Shown here in pieces: positions 1 through 8,816 of a stretch of DNA of 64,000 nucleotides. Position 1 is the first letter of the stretch, and each line of letters starts with the position of its first letter. Origin of the DNA: Bog-756 sp963699085. Lineage in GTDB: Bacteria; Actinomycetota; Acidimicrobiia; Acidimicrobiales; RAAP-2. Location of the stretch: positions 329,553-393,552 of the forward strand of contig CAVOTH010000002.1 in the NCBI GenBank assembly GCA_963699085.1. Reading direction: 5' to 3'. Below the pieces are notes generated by a model, which was not told the DNA's origin, did not search any database, and saw only the letters and a program-made list of their open reading frames with translations. A program made the translations under genes and the position numbers.

Positions 1-519
1 GTGCTGGCCACCCAGAACCCATTCGATGCGACGGGCACGTCGCCGCTGCCCCATGGTCAGCGCGATCGGTTCCTCGTGCGACTCATGCTGGGCTATCCGA
101 GTCGTCCTCAGATGGATGCCATGCTGGCGGGGCCGGACCCGGCAGAGACGGTTCGCCACGTACGCCCTGCCGTCACCATCGATGAGTTCCGGGAGCTGAT
201 GACGGCGGTGACCGATGTCCACGTGGCTCCGGTCGTCCGCGCCTACGTGCTCGACCTCGTCGAATGCACGAGGATGCATCCCCAGATCGCGGTCGGAGCG
301 TCGCCCAGGGCGGCACTCGCCCTGATCCGCGTGTCCTCCGCCCTGGCCGTCGCCGCCGGCCGCGGGTTCGTCACGCCCGACGACGTGCAGGAAGCTGCGG
401 TCCCGGCGCTCGCCCACCGACTGCTCCTCCGTCCCGGTGTGGAGTTGACCGGTTCGGAGGGCGAGGCGTTGGTGGCGGAGGTCACGGCCTCCATCCCTGT
501 CCCCCTCCGCGAGGAATGA
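1..519 (+). CDS. MoxR-type AAA+ ATPase, C-terminal part (cut by window edge)
   Basis: The reading frame is open from the first base and starts inside the conserved sensor-1 motif (ATQNP), followed by the QRDRF segment and the helical AAA lid. The N-terminal half with the Walker motifs is therefore outside the window. MoxR ATPases are chaperone-like proteins, usually encoded beside DUF58 and transglutaminase genes, and exactly that pair follows here. The next gene starts 7 bases after the stop, so the three probably form one operon. The GTG at position 1 is an internal codon and not a start. Confidence 0.88.
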   Translation: MLATQNPFDATGTSPLPHGQRDRFLVRLMLGYPSRPQMDAMLAGPDPAETVRHVRPAVTIDEFRELMTAVTDVHVAPVVRAYVLDLVECTRMHPQIAVGASPRAALALIRVSSALAVAAGRGFVTPDDVQEAAVPALAHRLLLRPGVELTGSEGEALVAEVTASIPVPLREE

Positions 520-526
520 CGGACCC

Positions 527-1744
527 TTGACGAGATCGGTGCTCCGTCTGACGACCCGGGGAGTGGCCGCTCTCGTGGTCTTCGGGTTCGTGGTCACGAC
601 GGCGGTCGCGACTGGCACGCCGGAGCTCGCCCCTCTTGCCGTCGCCATCGGTGTCCCCCTGGCGGTCGCACCGCTGCTCGCCCGTCGCCGGGCTGGGCAG
701 GCCATGGAAGCTGCGGAGTTCCATGCACACGTCGAGCCGGGGACCGTTGAGGTCGGTACGCCGATGCAGGTCAGGCTCTCCCTGACCAATCGATCATCCC
801 GGACCTCGGTGCTTGCGCCCATCGGACTCGCTTCCTTGAGGAAGGAGTGGCGGCTCCGCGGTCCGGGTTCCGCAGGTGGCAACGGTTCCGCGGGTGGAAC
901 GGGATTCGCGGGTGGCAAAGGTTTCGCAGGTGGCGCCCTCCGCATGTCGGTCGCCCCGTCGTCCGCTTCGATGTCGATGCTCCCTAGGCCCGGCCCGCGA
1001 AGGACCGAGTCCTGTCTGTTGGATGTACCTACCGGACGCCGGGGCGTGCTCGAGCTCCCGCCTCAGCGGTCCTGGGCCCACGACCCGTTCGGGCTGTTCG
1101 GAGCTTCCGGCCCTGTCACGCCGGCGGTACTGGCCGCCGTCTACCCGGTCCCGGTCCGACCGGACCGGTCGATCGCCGGGATGCCGGTGTCCACCGCCGG
1201 GACTCTGCTCACATCGGACCCGAGCCCGGGTAGCGGGCTGGGCGAACTCGAGGGGATCCGACCTTATGCGGCCGGGGACCGGCTGAGCCTGCTCCACTGG
1301 CCGGCGAAGGCCCGCTACGGCACGTGGTTCGTGCGCCAATTCGAGGCCGAGGGTGCCGTGGCGGTGTCGATCGTGATCGACGATCGTGTCGGGGTCCATC
1401 GGAGGACTGACTTCGAACGGCTGATCTCGGCGGTCCTGTGGGTCGTGATCGACGAACTTCGTGGGCATCGGGTCGTGCGTCTTGCGACTCTGTCCGGGCG
1501 GTCCCACGTGTTCGGGCCGGACGACAGAGGAGACGCCGAAGTCCGGCTGGTGCTGGCGGAGCTACAACCGACGGCAGAGCGGTCCTTGCCGCTGGTGACT
1601 CTGCTGGCGACGGACGCGGTGGTGATGACGACGCGGACCGGAGCCGAGCGGATGACACCGCGTCCGACACGGTCGGGATCGCTGGGGGACATCGACGATC
1701 GTGTCGATTCCACCGTCGACACGTCGCGGGTCGTGGTCGTATGA
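527..1744 (+). CDS. DUF58 domain membrane protein
   Basis: The 405-residue protein has two hydrophobic segments near residues 12-52 and the DUF58 signature (RPYAAGDRLSLLHW) around residues 243-258. It follows the MoxR gene, and its stop overlaps the next start as ATGA. DUF58 proteins are found with MoxR ATPases, but their biochemical role is not established. A Gly-rich insert at residues 114-137 is built from four six-residue repeats. The start is a TTG with GAGGA about 12 bases upstream, so it is less certain than the rest. Confidence 0.85.
   Translation: MTRSVLRLTTRGVAALVVFGFVVTTAVATGTPELAPLAVAIGVPLAVAPLLARRRAGQAMEAAEFHAHVEPGTVEVGTPMQVRLSLTNRSSRTSVLAPIGLASLRKEWRLRGPGSAGGNGSAGGTGFAGGKGFAGGALRMSVAPSSASMSMLPRPGPRRTESCLLDVPTGRRGVLELPPQRSWAHDPFGLFGASGPVTPAVLAAVYPVPVRPDRSIAGMPVSTAGTLLTSDPSPGSGLGELEGIRPYAAGDRLSLLHWPAKARYGTWFVRQFEAEGAVAVSIVIDDRVGVHRRTDFERLISAVLWVVIDELRGHRVVRLATLSGRSHVFGPDDRGDAEVRLVLAELQPTAERSLPLVTLLATDAVVMTTRTGAERMTPRPTRSGSLGDIDDRVDSTVDTSRVVVV
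866..937 (+). repeat. 18-bp in-frame tandem repeat, four copies
   Basis: Four 18-bp units encode GSAGGN, GSAGGT, GFAGGK and GFAGGA inside the DUF58 protein. The unit length is a multiple of three, so copy-number change would keep the frame. Confidence 0.85.
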
Positions 1745-3825
1745 ACCGCCGCTGGACCGAGGAAGCGGGCATGTCGGGAGCCTCGCTCGTCGCCGCCTTC
1801 GCCCTGGGTCGGTTGGCGACAGGTGCGACCGGTGCCGCCATGATCACCGCGGCCGTCGGGACCGTCGTGGTGGCCATCCTGTGTCGTCGAGCGGCGCTGG
1901 CGGTCGTGCTCGGCGTGTTGGCCGTTGCGGGCACTGCGCTGTGGTTCGGACTCCACGCCTCGTCCCGACCCGGGATCTCGACCGCGGATGCGCTCCAGAT
2001 ACTGCGCCATTCGCTGCGAGCCGCCCGACCGGTCCTGGTGGCCTTCCATCTGCCACTGGTCGCCATTCCGGGGATCACCGCGCTGTCCGCCCTGTTCGGC
2101 GGCCTGGTGGCGGTAGGGGGTCGGGCCCTGGGCATCCGCACGCCCAGCCTCTCGTTGATCCCCGCCGCAGTCATCCTGGTGTGGTCGGTGATCCTCCACC
2201 CGACGACCGGTGCCGCGCTGGCCGGCCTGGCTCTCGCAGGCTGTGGCTTCCTCGTGCTCGCCGGCGACCGGATGCCGGACATGCGGGCGTCGGCCGGAGT
2301 GGCCGGGATCTCACTGGTACTGGCGGCTCTGACACTGGGCTGGTCCTCGGTCGCCGGGTCGAATGTGGCGTCCCCCGGTGGCCGGGTGTCTCCTGGAGTG
2401 GCCCCGTCGGCCTTGTCGCTGGCCACCGATCTCAGCGGTGTGGAGAGCCGGGATGCCCACGTCGTCCTCTTCCGGGTGACCTCCAGTGACCCGACCTACT
2501 GGCAGGTCACCACGCTGACCACGTTCGTCGGCGATCGATGGGTACCGAACCAGGAGACCGCGTCGCTACTGCACGGATCGGCTCCCGTCCAGAGTCCGGT
2601 TTCGACGAACGACCAACACCTGTTCACCGCCGGAGTCATCCTCGCCGGATACAGCGGCCGGCTGCTCCCCGCCCCTCCGGCCACTGTCTCGGCGTCGGGG
2701 GACGGGTCGCCCGTGGTCACCACGTCCGGGGTGGTCGCGTCCCGAACGGTGCATCCCGGCACCAGTTACACCGTCTCCGCCGTCGTCCCCTCCCCGGTGG
2801 TCGACGCCCCCTCCAGCGCCCCCGCACCCGTTGCGGACACGTCGCTCGGACCCATTCCGGCGGTTGTCGAGTCGCTGGCGCGGTCGATCACCGGCGGTGA
2901 GGACACTCCCCTCGACAAGGCCGAGGCACTGACCGACTTCTTCCGATCGGGACAGTTCCACTACAAGGTCGTCGCCCCGCAGCCGGTCGGTGTCGACCCA
3001 CTGGTGGCGTTCCTCACCCGGACCAGGACGGGCTCGTGCCAGCAATTCGCCGGCGCATTCGCCGTTTTGGCGAGGGCTTCGGGCCTCGCCACCAGGGTCG
3101 CTGTCGGATTCACTCCCGGGCGGCCCAGCGGCGGGGTGACCGTGGTGCGGGGCGGTGATGCCCATGCATGGCCGGAAGTACTCATCGACGGGAGTTGGGT
3201 TTCGTTCGAACCCACCCCGCAGCTCCCGTCCGGCGAGCTCTCCCCACCGGGCATTCTCGGTCCTTCCGGTCTCGGCCGGTCCAATCCGATCGGTCCGGGC
3301 ACGGGGCCAAACGTGTCGATCCCGGTGGGGACCTTGCCGCCGCCGACCACCATTCCCCCTATTGCTCCGGCCCTGGTTCCTGTCCACGCCGACCGGAGCC
3401 TCGACCTACTGTGGATCGCTCTTCTGCTCGCGCTGGTACTGGCCGCCCTCCTGTTCGTCGCACTGCGCCGGCTCCGCCGGGCGCCGATCGATCGCCTGGT
3501 CGACACGTGGGCTTCCATCGATCGGGCGCTGGCGCGGCGGGGCCTGGCGCGGCCGGCGTGGCGGACCCCGATCGGGCACGTCAAGGCGATCTCCACGTTC
3601 ACACGATCCGAACAGGGTCAGGCCGCCCTTGCCGATCTGGCCGCCATCGCCACACTCCTCCAGAACGTGACCTACGGCTCGGCCGAACTGGCGCCGGCCG
3701 ATGTCGAGTGGGCGATCCGGGCCGGGAGGCGGGCCCGACGGGCTATTTCTGCCGGGGTCCTGACGGCTCTGGATGTGGACGAACCCGGATCTTCGCCCCG
3801 ACCCCACCAGTTCACCGGTCCATAA
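1741..3825 (+). CDS. TgpA-like transglutaminase membrane protein
   Basis: The start ATG overlaps the DUF58 stop (ATGA), giving 694 residues. The longer reading frame beginning at 1438 lies within DUF58 and is not expected to be used. Several membrane helices fill roughly residues 10-235. An extracytoplasmic transglutaminase core follows, with the nucleophile Cys about residue 433 (GSCQQFA), His about 475 (DAHAWPE) and an acidic residue in FEPTP about 490. One more helix lies near 555-575, followed by a cytoplasmic tail. The family links to cell-envelope functions, but the substrate is unknown. It closes the MoxR-DUF58-transglutaminase operon. Confidence 0.87.
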   Translation: MNRRWTEEAGMSGASLVAAFALGRLATGATGAAMITAAVGTVVVAILCRRAALAVVLGVLAVAGTALWFGLHASSRPGISTADALQILRHSLRAARPVLVAFHLPLVAIPGITALSALFGGLVAVGGRALGIRTPSLSLIPAAVILVWSVILHPTTGAALAGLALAGCGFLVLAGDRMPDMRASAGVAGISLVLAALTLGWSSVAGSNVASPGGRVSPGVAPSALSLATDLSGVESRDAHVVLFRVTSSDPTYWQVTTLTTFVGDRWVPNQETASLLHGSAPVQSPVSTNDQHLFTAGVILAGYSGRLLPAPPATVSASGDGSPVVTTSGVVASRTVHPGTSYTVSAVVPSPVVDAPSSAPAPVADTSLGPIPAVVESLARSITGGEDTPLDKAEALTDFFRSGQFHYKVVAPQPVGVDPLVAFLTRTRTGSCQQFAGAFAVLARASGLATRVAVGFTPGRPSGGVTVVRGGDAHAWPEVLIDGSWVSFEPTPQLPSGELSPPGILGPSGLGRSNPIGPGTGPNVSIPVGTLPPPTTIPPIAPALVPVHADRSLDLLWIALLLALVLAALLFVALRRLRRAPIDRLVDTWASIDRALARRGLARPAWRTPIGHVKAISTFTRSEQGQAALADLAAIATLLQNVTYGSAELAPADVEWAIRAGRRARRAISAGVLTALDVDEPGSSPRPHQFTGP

Positions 3826-3932
3826 GGCCACGATCTGCCCGGCCGACGGCAATTGCCAGGGAGGACGCCCCTCCGGTGAGGACTTCCCGAAATTGCGGAA
3901 CCGGTCCTGACCCGGCGGGCAATAGTTGATCA

Positions 3933-4550
3933 ATGGTCGATCCCGGAGCTCGCCTCCTGCCCGATGCTGACCTGATCGGGCTCTCGATTGCCGATCCGGA
4001 GATCTTCGCTGTCATCTTTGAGCGTCATGCGGGTTCGATCCACCGCTTCCTCTGGAGGCGGTCACCCCGATCTGGCATCGAAGATCTGGTGTCGGACGTC
4101 TTCCTGACGGCATTTCGCAACCGGGAGGGCTACGACGTGTCCCATCGGGATGCGCGCCCCTGGCTATTCGGAATCGCCGTCAACGTCCTGCGACACAACA
4201 ACCGATCCGAGGTGCGCAGGCTCACCCGCGATGACAAGGCCCATCGTGCACGATCGGTCGATCCCGACGATGACGTAGCTGCCGCTGCGGAGTCGAGCAT
4301 CGAATCCGAGCGGATCCGCATCGCCCTCGAATCGCTCGACGAACGCCACCGCGACGTCCTGTTGCTGATTGCCGGACCGGGCTTCAGCTATGAGGAAGTG
4401 GCGCAGGCGCTCAACATCCCGATCGGCACGGTCCGGTCCCGGGTCTCACGTGGTCGAGAACAGCTTCGAGCCCTTCTCTCCTTCGATCGACATGACGCAG
4501 CTCGCCACGGTGGGCCCCCGGTACCAGCCCCCGAAGGAGTCAGGGAATGA
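3933..4550 (+). CDS. ECF-family RNA polymerase sigma factor
   Basis: The 205-residue protein has sigma-70 region 2 (ending ARPWLFGIAVNVLRH) in the first half. Region 4 with the helix-turn-helix (FSYEEVAQALNIPIGTVRSR) lies at about residues 145-170. It would direct RNA polymerase to a small set of promoters. Its stop overlaps the start of the next gene (ATGA), and that gene encodes a single-pass membrane protein, the usual layout of a sigma factor and its regulator. No clear Shine-Dalgarno sequence precedes the ATG. Confidence 0.9.
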   Translation: MVDPGARLLPDADLIGLSIADPEIFAVIFERHAGSIHRFLWRRSPRSGIEDLVSDVFLTAFRNREGYDVSHRDARPWLFGIAVNVLRHNNRSEVRRLTRDDKAHRARSVDPDDDVAAAAESSIESERIRIALESLDERHRDVLLLIAGPGFSYEEVAQALNIPIGTVRSRVSRGREQLRALLSFDRHDAARHGGPPVPAPEGVRE

Positions 4551-5947
4551 TTGACGAACTGGAGATTCTGGGCAACTACCTACATGAGACGCCGGAATCG
4601 GCCTTCGATCTCGAGTCGGCCACCGAGCACTTCGTAGGTGTCATAAGGGCAGAATCCGAGAAGCGGGATCGCAACGACCCTGACCCGCAAGTGCGTCATG
4701 GACGTCGCTTGGCTAAGCCGATCGCTCTTGTCATCGGGACCGCGGTCGCCTCGCTGCTCCTGGTGCTTCTCTTGATTCCCGGATTCTCACATCGACAACC
4801 CATTGCCGCTGCTGCGGAGCTCCGACAGATCGCCGGCAATGCTGGTGGCCAGCCCTTGCCTGCGATCGGTGCCGGTCACTACCTCGCCACTACTGAGAGG
4901 ATCTCCCTCCTTGGATCGGTAACCACCGTCGGGTCCACACCGACCCCGGGTGCCCAGGCAACCATTGCCGGCACATTCAGCTTCTACGAAGACAGCTACG
5001 GCGGCTCCTGCATCTCGGCCACCACCGAACCTGCGCAGTTCGCGTCATCCGCCAACCGGACGGCGTGGCATGCGGCCGGCATGCTCGACGTGCCGGCAAA
5101 TCAGCCGTTCGCCACGTGCTCGATTGCGAGTCAGTCTCCGTTCGAGGCCGCGCCGATCGAGCAGGGCGGCGTCATCGACGTATCGAGCCTCCCCACGAAT
5201 CCCACCGTTCTTGCCCATGAGCTGGCAACGGGGACCACGTCGGTGCCATCGGTCAATACGCTCTATCCCGATCGTGGGGAGAGTGCTGGCTTCGAGCGAG
5301 CCGTCTATCTCATGGTGAGTCCCAAGATCGGAGCCACGCCCCGGTTCGCATCGGCGCTGTACGGTGCGCTCTCCTTGATTCCCGGCATCAATCTGGTTGG
5401 ACAGGAGACTTCGCACCTCGGTGTGACCGGTGCCGCCTTTACCGGGTCGAGAGGATCGAGTGGAGCGTCGATCATCGTCGATCCTTCCGACGGAGCTCTC
5501 CTCGAGGCAAGGAACATCAAGAGTCCGTCAGCGTTTTTCGGATTGGGGCAGTCCTATGTGGCACCCTCGCCCACGCCGAGCATCGCCACCCAGGGCGGGG
5601 TGGGGGGAACGACGATTCAATGGCTGGACCCCGTTGGTTCACCGGAGATCGTCACGTCGCTGCCGGACGGCCTCAGTATCGCAGCCCCGATGGAGATCCC
5701 GGCCGCCATCGAGGGAACTGTCGACCCAACTGTGGCCTATGCACAGATCGAGCCACTCAATATCACCATGGCCACCCAGTTCGGCCTGCCCATCTCCGTC
5801 GGATACGGCGCCAACGCCAACGGACGTGGGGGATCCATCGAGTACGACCTGCACAGCGCCGCTCAGCTGCGCGGTTACGAACAGATCATCAGATCCTCCG
5901 GATTGTTCACCGCGCTTCGCTCCTACGTGGAACCGGGCCAGAAGTAG
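4547..5947 (+). CDS. Single-pass membrane protein, putative regulator of the ECF sigma factor
   Basis: The 466-residue protein has a short cytoplasmic N-terminus, one membrane helix at about residues 58-78, and a large external part. The sequence after the helix (AAAAELRQIA) resembles the CU044_5270 family, which is commonly encoded directly after ECF sigma factors in actinobacteria. The start overlaps the sigma stop by four bases, implying coupled translation. A role as anti-sigma or sensor protein is inferred from position and topology. No zinc-binding anti-sigma motif is visible. Confidence 0.65.
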   Translation: MIDELEILGNYLHETPESAFDLESATEHFVGVIRAESEKRDRNDPDPQVRHGRRLAKPIALVIGTAVASLLLVLLLIPGFSHRQPIAAAAELRQIAGNAGGQPLPAIGAGHYLATTERISLLGSVTTVGSTPTPGAQATIAGTFSFYEDSYGGSCISATTEPAQFASSANRTAWHAAGMLDVPANQPFATCSIASQSPFEAAPIEQGGVIDVSSLPTNPTVLAHELATGTTSVPSVNTLYPDRGESAGFERAVYLMVSPKIGATPRFASALYGALSLIPGINLVGQETSHLGVTGAAFTGSRGSSGASIIVDPSDGALLEARNIKSPSAFFGLGQSYVAPSPTPSIATQGGVGGTTIQWLDPVGSPEIVTSLPDGLSIAAPMEIPAAIEGTVDPTVAYAQIEPLNITMATQFGLPISVGYGANANGRGGSIEYDLHSAAQLRGYEQIIRSSGLFTALRSYVEPGQK

Positions 5948-5972
5948 CGGGTCGAGTGTCGCCGCCATCGCG

Positions 5973-6857
5973 TCACCCGCCGTCGAGAACTGCCGATGCG
6001 ACTCTGGCGACGCGTTCTGGATCGGCGAACAGGTCGAGCTCGACGACCTGATCATCGACCACAGTAAAAGCCATCACGACATGTGGCTGTCCATCCAAGG
6101 TGATGACGACGCCGGCCGCACCGTTGATCAGCGCAGGGTGGATCAGTGCTGCCGGATTGGCGCCGAGGCGCGCTCGCCTTGCGACAGCCTCTGCGCCGCG
6201 GACGACCGCGGATGCAGCTGGGCGGGCCGGGCCGAAGTCCACTCGCAGGACGACATCCGGGTGGAGGAGGGCGACCAGTGCGTCGAAGTCTCCACCCCGA
6301 GCGGCCAGAAAGAAGGCATCAACCACCGCGCGTTGACGAGCCAGGTCGGGTTCGGGGATCTCGGCGCCTCTGACCCGGCGTCGTGCCCTGCTGGCCAGTT
6401 GCCGGGTGGCTGTCGGGGATCGACCCACCATGGGCGCGATCTCTGCGAACGGAAGTTCGAACATGTCGTGGAGCACAAAGGCCAGGCGTTCAGCGGGAGT
6501 CAGAGCATCCAGTATGACGAGGAGCGCCAGACCGACCGAGTCTGCGAGTAGCGCCTCTTCTTCTGGCCGACGTTCCCCCACGGGGCTGACGATCGGATCG
6601 GGGAGATGCGTCTCCAGGGATTCCTCCTGGCGGACCTTGCGCGAACGAAGCATGTTGAGACAGATGCGAGCGACGATTGTCGTCAGCCATCCGGAGAGGT
6701 TCTCGACCCCGCTGGTCTCGGCTCGGCTGACCCTCACCCAGGCGTCCTGGAGTGCATCGTCGGCCTCGGTGAGCGAGCCCAGCATCCGGTAGGCGACCGA
6801 GCGCAGGTGGATCCTCCGCTCCTCGAACCGCTCTGACAGCCAGTCGTTGTCGTCCAT
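5973..6857 (-). CDS. ECF41-type sigma factor with SnoaL-like C-terminal domain
   Basis: The 294-residue protein has region 2 (LRSVAYRMLGSLTEADDALQDAW), region 4 near residues 110-165, and a C-terminal SnoaL-like domain of about 120 residues, which is the ECF41/SigJ layout. The motifs described for this group are changed here: HLPDP in place of WLPEP, DFGP in place of DGGG, and ADPER in place of NPDK. The start at 6857 is preceded by GAGG nine bases upstream. Upstream ATG codons fall too close to, or inside, the putative promoter. The divergent neighbour is an AhpD-like protein, a typical ECF41 partner. Confidence 0.88.
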   Translation of the reverse strand: MDDNDWLSERFEERRIHLRSVAYRMLGSLTEADDALQDAWVRVSRAETSGVENLSGWLTTIVARICLNMLRSRKVRQEESLETHLPDPIVSPVGERRPEEEALLADSVGLALLVILDALTPAERLAFVLHDMFELPFAEIAPMVGRSPTATRQLASRARRRVRGAEIPEPDLARQRAVVDAFFLAARGGDFDALVALLHPDVVLRVDFGPARPAASAVVRGAEAVARRARLGANPAALIHPALINGAAGVVITLDGQPHVVMAFTVVDDQVVELDLFADPERVARVASAVLDGG

Positions 6858-6893
6858 CCCAACCATCCTCGTCGCTTTTGGGGTCGCAACCAT

Positions 6894-6920
6894 GACCCCA
6901 CGGCGTGCATGTATGTGACA
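6894..6920 (-). promoter_or_regulatory. Putative ECF41 promoter of the sigma gene itself
   Basis: Read on the minus strand, TGTCACA (6920-6914) is followed after 16 bases by GGTC (6897-6894). The published ECF41 motif is TGTCACA-N16-CGTC, so there is one mismatch in the -10 part. It lies about 37 bases before the chosen start and suggests autoregulation. Confidence 0.6.
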
Positions 6921-7054
6921 TGGGAGGCGTGAAAACCCAGAATCAACCCGACGGAAGCGCCGTCTGGAGGAATCACCCACCTGGCGAGCGAGCGAGGTCC
7001 ACGAGACGGTGGTTGTACCCAAAGCCGCTGGTCGACGACTCTTTTGGGTGGGCC

Positions 7055-7081
7055 GGTCACATTCCTCAGCTGTCGGGTGTC
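7055..7081 (+). promoter_or_regulatory. Putative ECF41 promoter of the AhpD-like gene
   Basis: GGTCACA (7055-7061), a 16-base spacer and TGTC (7078-7081) match the ECF41 motif with one mismatch in each box. It lies 45 bases upstream of the AhpD-like start and faces it. Confidence 0.6.
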
Positions 7082-7126
7082 AATGATGGTGACGAAGAAC
7101 TCCGATCACTTCGACGAGGAGAAACA

Positions 7127-7609
7127 ATGAAATCCCGAATTTCCAATCCAGCCCTCAGTGTTCCCGGGGTCATCGATGCGCTTCAGAGCCTGTCGCAAGC
7201 GGCAAATGAGGCGGCCGCCCAGGCCGGTCTGCCGCAAAGGACATTGGAGCTCGTGAACTTGCGCGCCAGCCAGATCAACGGGTGCGCCGTCTGCCTGGAC
7301 ATGCACACCAGAGGAGCGAAGAAGGCCGGCGAAACGGACGAGCGACTGTTCACCCTGGCCGCCTGGAGGGACACCCCGTACTTCACCGACGCCGAGCGGG
7401 CCGCCTTGGCCTTGGCCGAGGCAGGTACCCGACTGGCCGATCAGCCCGAACCGGTTTCTGACACGGTGTTCGACGAGGCGGCCAAATACTTTGACGAGCC
7501 GGCCCTGGCTGCGCTGATCGTCAGCATTTCAGCTATCAATACCTGGAATCGGCTCAATGTCATCAGTGGCCAGGAGACCGGGGAATGGACGGCGCAATGG
7601 GCCGGCTGA
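7127..7609 (+). CDS. AhpD-like carboxymuconolactone decarboxylase family protein
   Basis: The 160-residue protein carries the AhpD-type redox motif Cys53-x-x-Cys56-x-x-x-His60 (NGCAVCLDMH). Such proteins act as peroxidase-type or thiol-disulfide enzymes. The start has a good GAGGAG ribosome binding site seven to eight bases upstream. The gene diverges from an ECF41 sigma gene, and this pairing is the hallmark of ECF41 systems, whose targets are usually carboxymuconolactone decarboxylase, oxidoreductase or epimerase genes. The natural substrate is unknown. Confidence 0.88.
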   Translation: MKSRISNPALSVPGVIDALQSLSQAANEAAAQAGLPQRTLELVNLRASQINGCAVCLDMHTRGAKKAGETDERLFTLAAWRDTPYFTDAERAALALAEAGTRLADQPEPVSDTVFDEAAKYFDEPALAALIVSISAINTWNRLNVISGQETGEWTAQWAG

Positions 7610-7853
7610 ACGAATACCCCTGACACCAACGGCTGTCACGGTCCGATCGATTCACCCGTCCCCCGGGTCGCCAATTGGCCGAGGACCTCCATTGTCCCGA
7701 TGCCCTCTGACCGGTCGGAGTCGAGTCGAACTCGGGGAACCGCCTCTTGTGATGCGCCCGAGTCCGCGCCCGTAGATCATTGCCTCCGGCAAGCTACGTG
7801 GGGGATCCTGCATGCTGCCACCACCGGTGTGCGGTGACGGACGGAGGAGCGGG

Positions 7854-7967
7854 ATGACTCATCGGCTCGGTGACGAGATTCGGGAGGGGATGGAGCGGTC
7901 GGGCGAACGGTACCGGCAGAGGTGTCGCCAGCCGAGGTGCCGGGTGGTCTGCGCCGCGATGCGATGA
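7854..7967 (+). CDS. Possible 37-residue leader protein
   Basis: A short frame begins at an ATG with a strong GGAGG site six bases upstream. It encodes a very basic Arg-rich 37-residue peptide and ends in a TGA that overlaps the next ATG (ATGA at 7964). The Shine-Dalgarno and overlap suggest that it is translated and couples to the membrane protein downstream. No family is recognised. The 244 bases before it (7610-7853) hold no feature I can identify. Confidence 0.45.
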   Translation: MTHRLGDEIREGMERSGERYRQRCRQPRCRVVCAAMR

Positions 7968-8422
7968 CGACGAATCGAGTCCGGGCCACCGCCCGTGTCA
8001 CGGCGGCAGTTGTGGGCGGGTCGGCGATCGCCGCCTGTGCCTGGTGGGCGACCGGTCTGCACCCCTTCACCACTGGTTCCTATGTGGCCGTCGGGCTACC
8101 CGTCATCGCGCTCGTGATCGTCGTCCTACGCCACCAGCAGGACGGCTCGCACCGGAACGGCTTGTACGCCGGTGGGGAAAGGTCCGAGATCGGAGTGCGC
8201 ACGGCGTTCCCGTGGTTGCTCCTGGTGGCTGTCGCGGTGGGGCTCGAGGTCTGGGGACTGAGCCTCGGAGGCCAGTCGAGCACCGTGCCGACGGTCAGCA
8301 CGGTGGTCGACCACGCGATGTCTTGGCATGTGGTGCGCTTCGTCCTGTTCTGTGGCTGGCTGGCCGCGGGTTGGGCCGCAGAGATCCGGGTCGCATCGCG
8401 GAATTGCAGAGCGGACACCTGA
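7964..8422 (+). CDS. Hypothetical membrane protein
   Basis: The 152-residue protein has about four hydrophobic segments: residues 8-28, 33-50, 78-100 and near the C-terminus (VVRFVLFCGWLAAGWAAEI). No recognised family. The ATG was chosen because it overlaps the stop of the small upstream frame. A GTG at 7922 would add 14 residues and lacks a good binding site. The next gene starts one base after the stop, so the three small genes look like one transcript. Confidence 0.6.
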   Translation: MTTNRVRATARVTAAVVGGSAIAACAWWATGLHPFTTGSYVAVGLPVIALVIVVLRHQQDGSHRNGLYAGGERSEIGVRTAFPWLLLVAVAVGLEVWGLSLGGQSSTVPTVSTVVDHAMSWHVVRFVLFCGWLAAGWAAEIRVASRNCRADT

Positions 8423-8423
8423 C

Positions 8424-8627
8424 GTGGCGATCACCATCGTCTGGATCACCCTCATCGCCACCGGAGTCGTCTGGGAAATTGTCTGCCATATGTCCCACGG
8501 ACGATGGACGAGCTTGACCAGCCTGGGGCTCGCAGTGGCCAACCGGCTGCCTGGCAAGCTCATCCTCATCGGTATCTGGGCGTTCATCGGATGGCACCTG
8601 TTCGCCCGTTACACATTGCCGCGCTGA
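8424..8627 (+). CDS. Small two-helix membrane protein (DUF6186-like)
   Basis: The 67-residue protein starts with GTG one base after the preceding stop. Two hydrophobic helices flank a short basic loop, and the C-terminus reads IGWHLFARYTLPR. The GWHxFAR ending resembles small actinobacterial membrane proteins grouped as DUF6186. That family assignment is from memory of the motif and is tentative. Function unknown. The 189 bases that follow (8628-8816) show no clear gene. Confidence 0.55.
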   Translation: MAITIVWITLIATGVVWEIVCHMSHGRWTSLTSLGLAVANRLPGKLILIGIWAFIGWHLFARYTLPR

Positions 8628-8816
8628 CCGTATCGACCCCTGATGCAACGGAACGACGTCCGTGTCCAGATGCCTTTCGGCGCCGGCACGGCCGTGCAAC
8701 TCCACCAGTTCGGACGGCAGCACAAGACCCTCGGCAACCATGGAGGTCAGGAGGTTCTGAAGGAACCCCCGTTCATGGCTGAGTCCCGGTGATTGCCGAC
8801 CTCCGTCGGCACGGCC

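Noticed and set aside
6905..7126. N-terminal extension of the AhpD-like protein
   Set aside because: It runs through the divergent promoter region, while the ATG at 7127 has a strong GAGGAG site and starts where the family begins.
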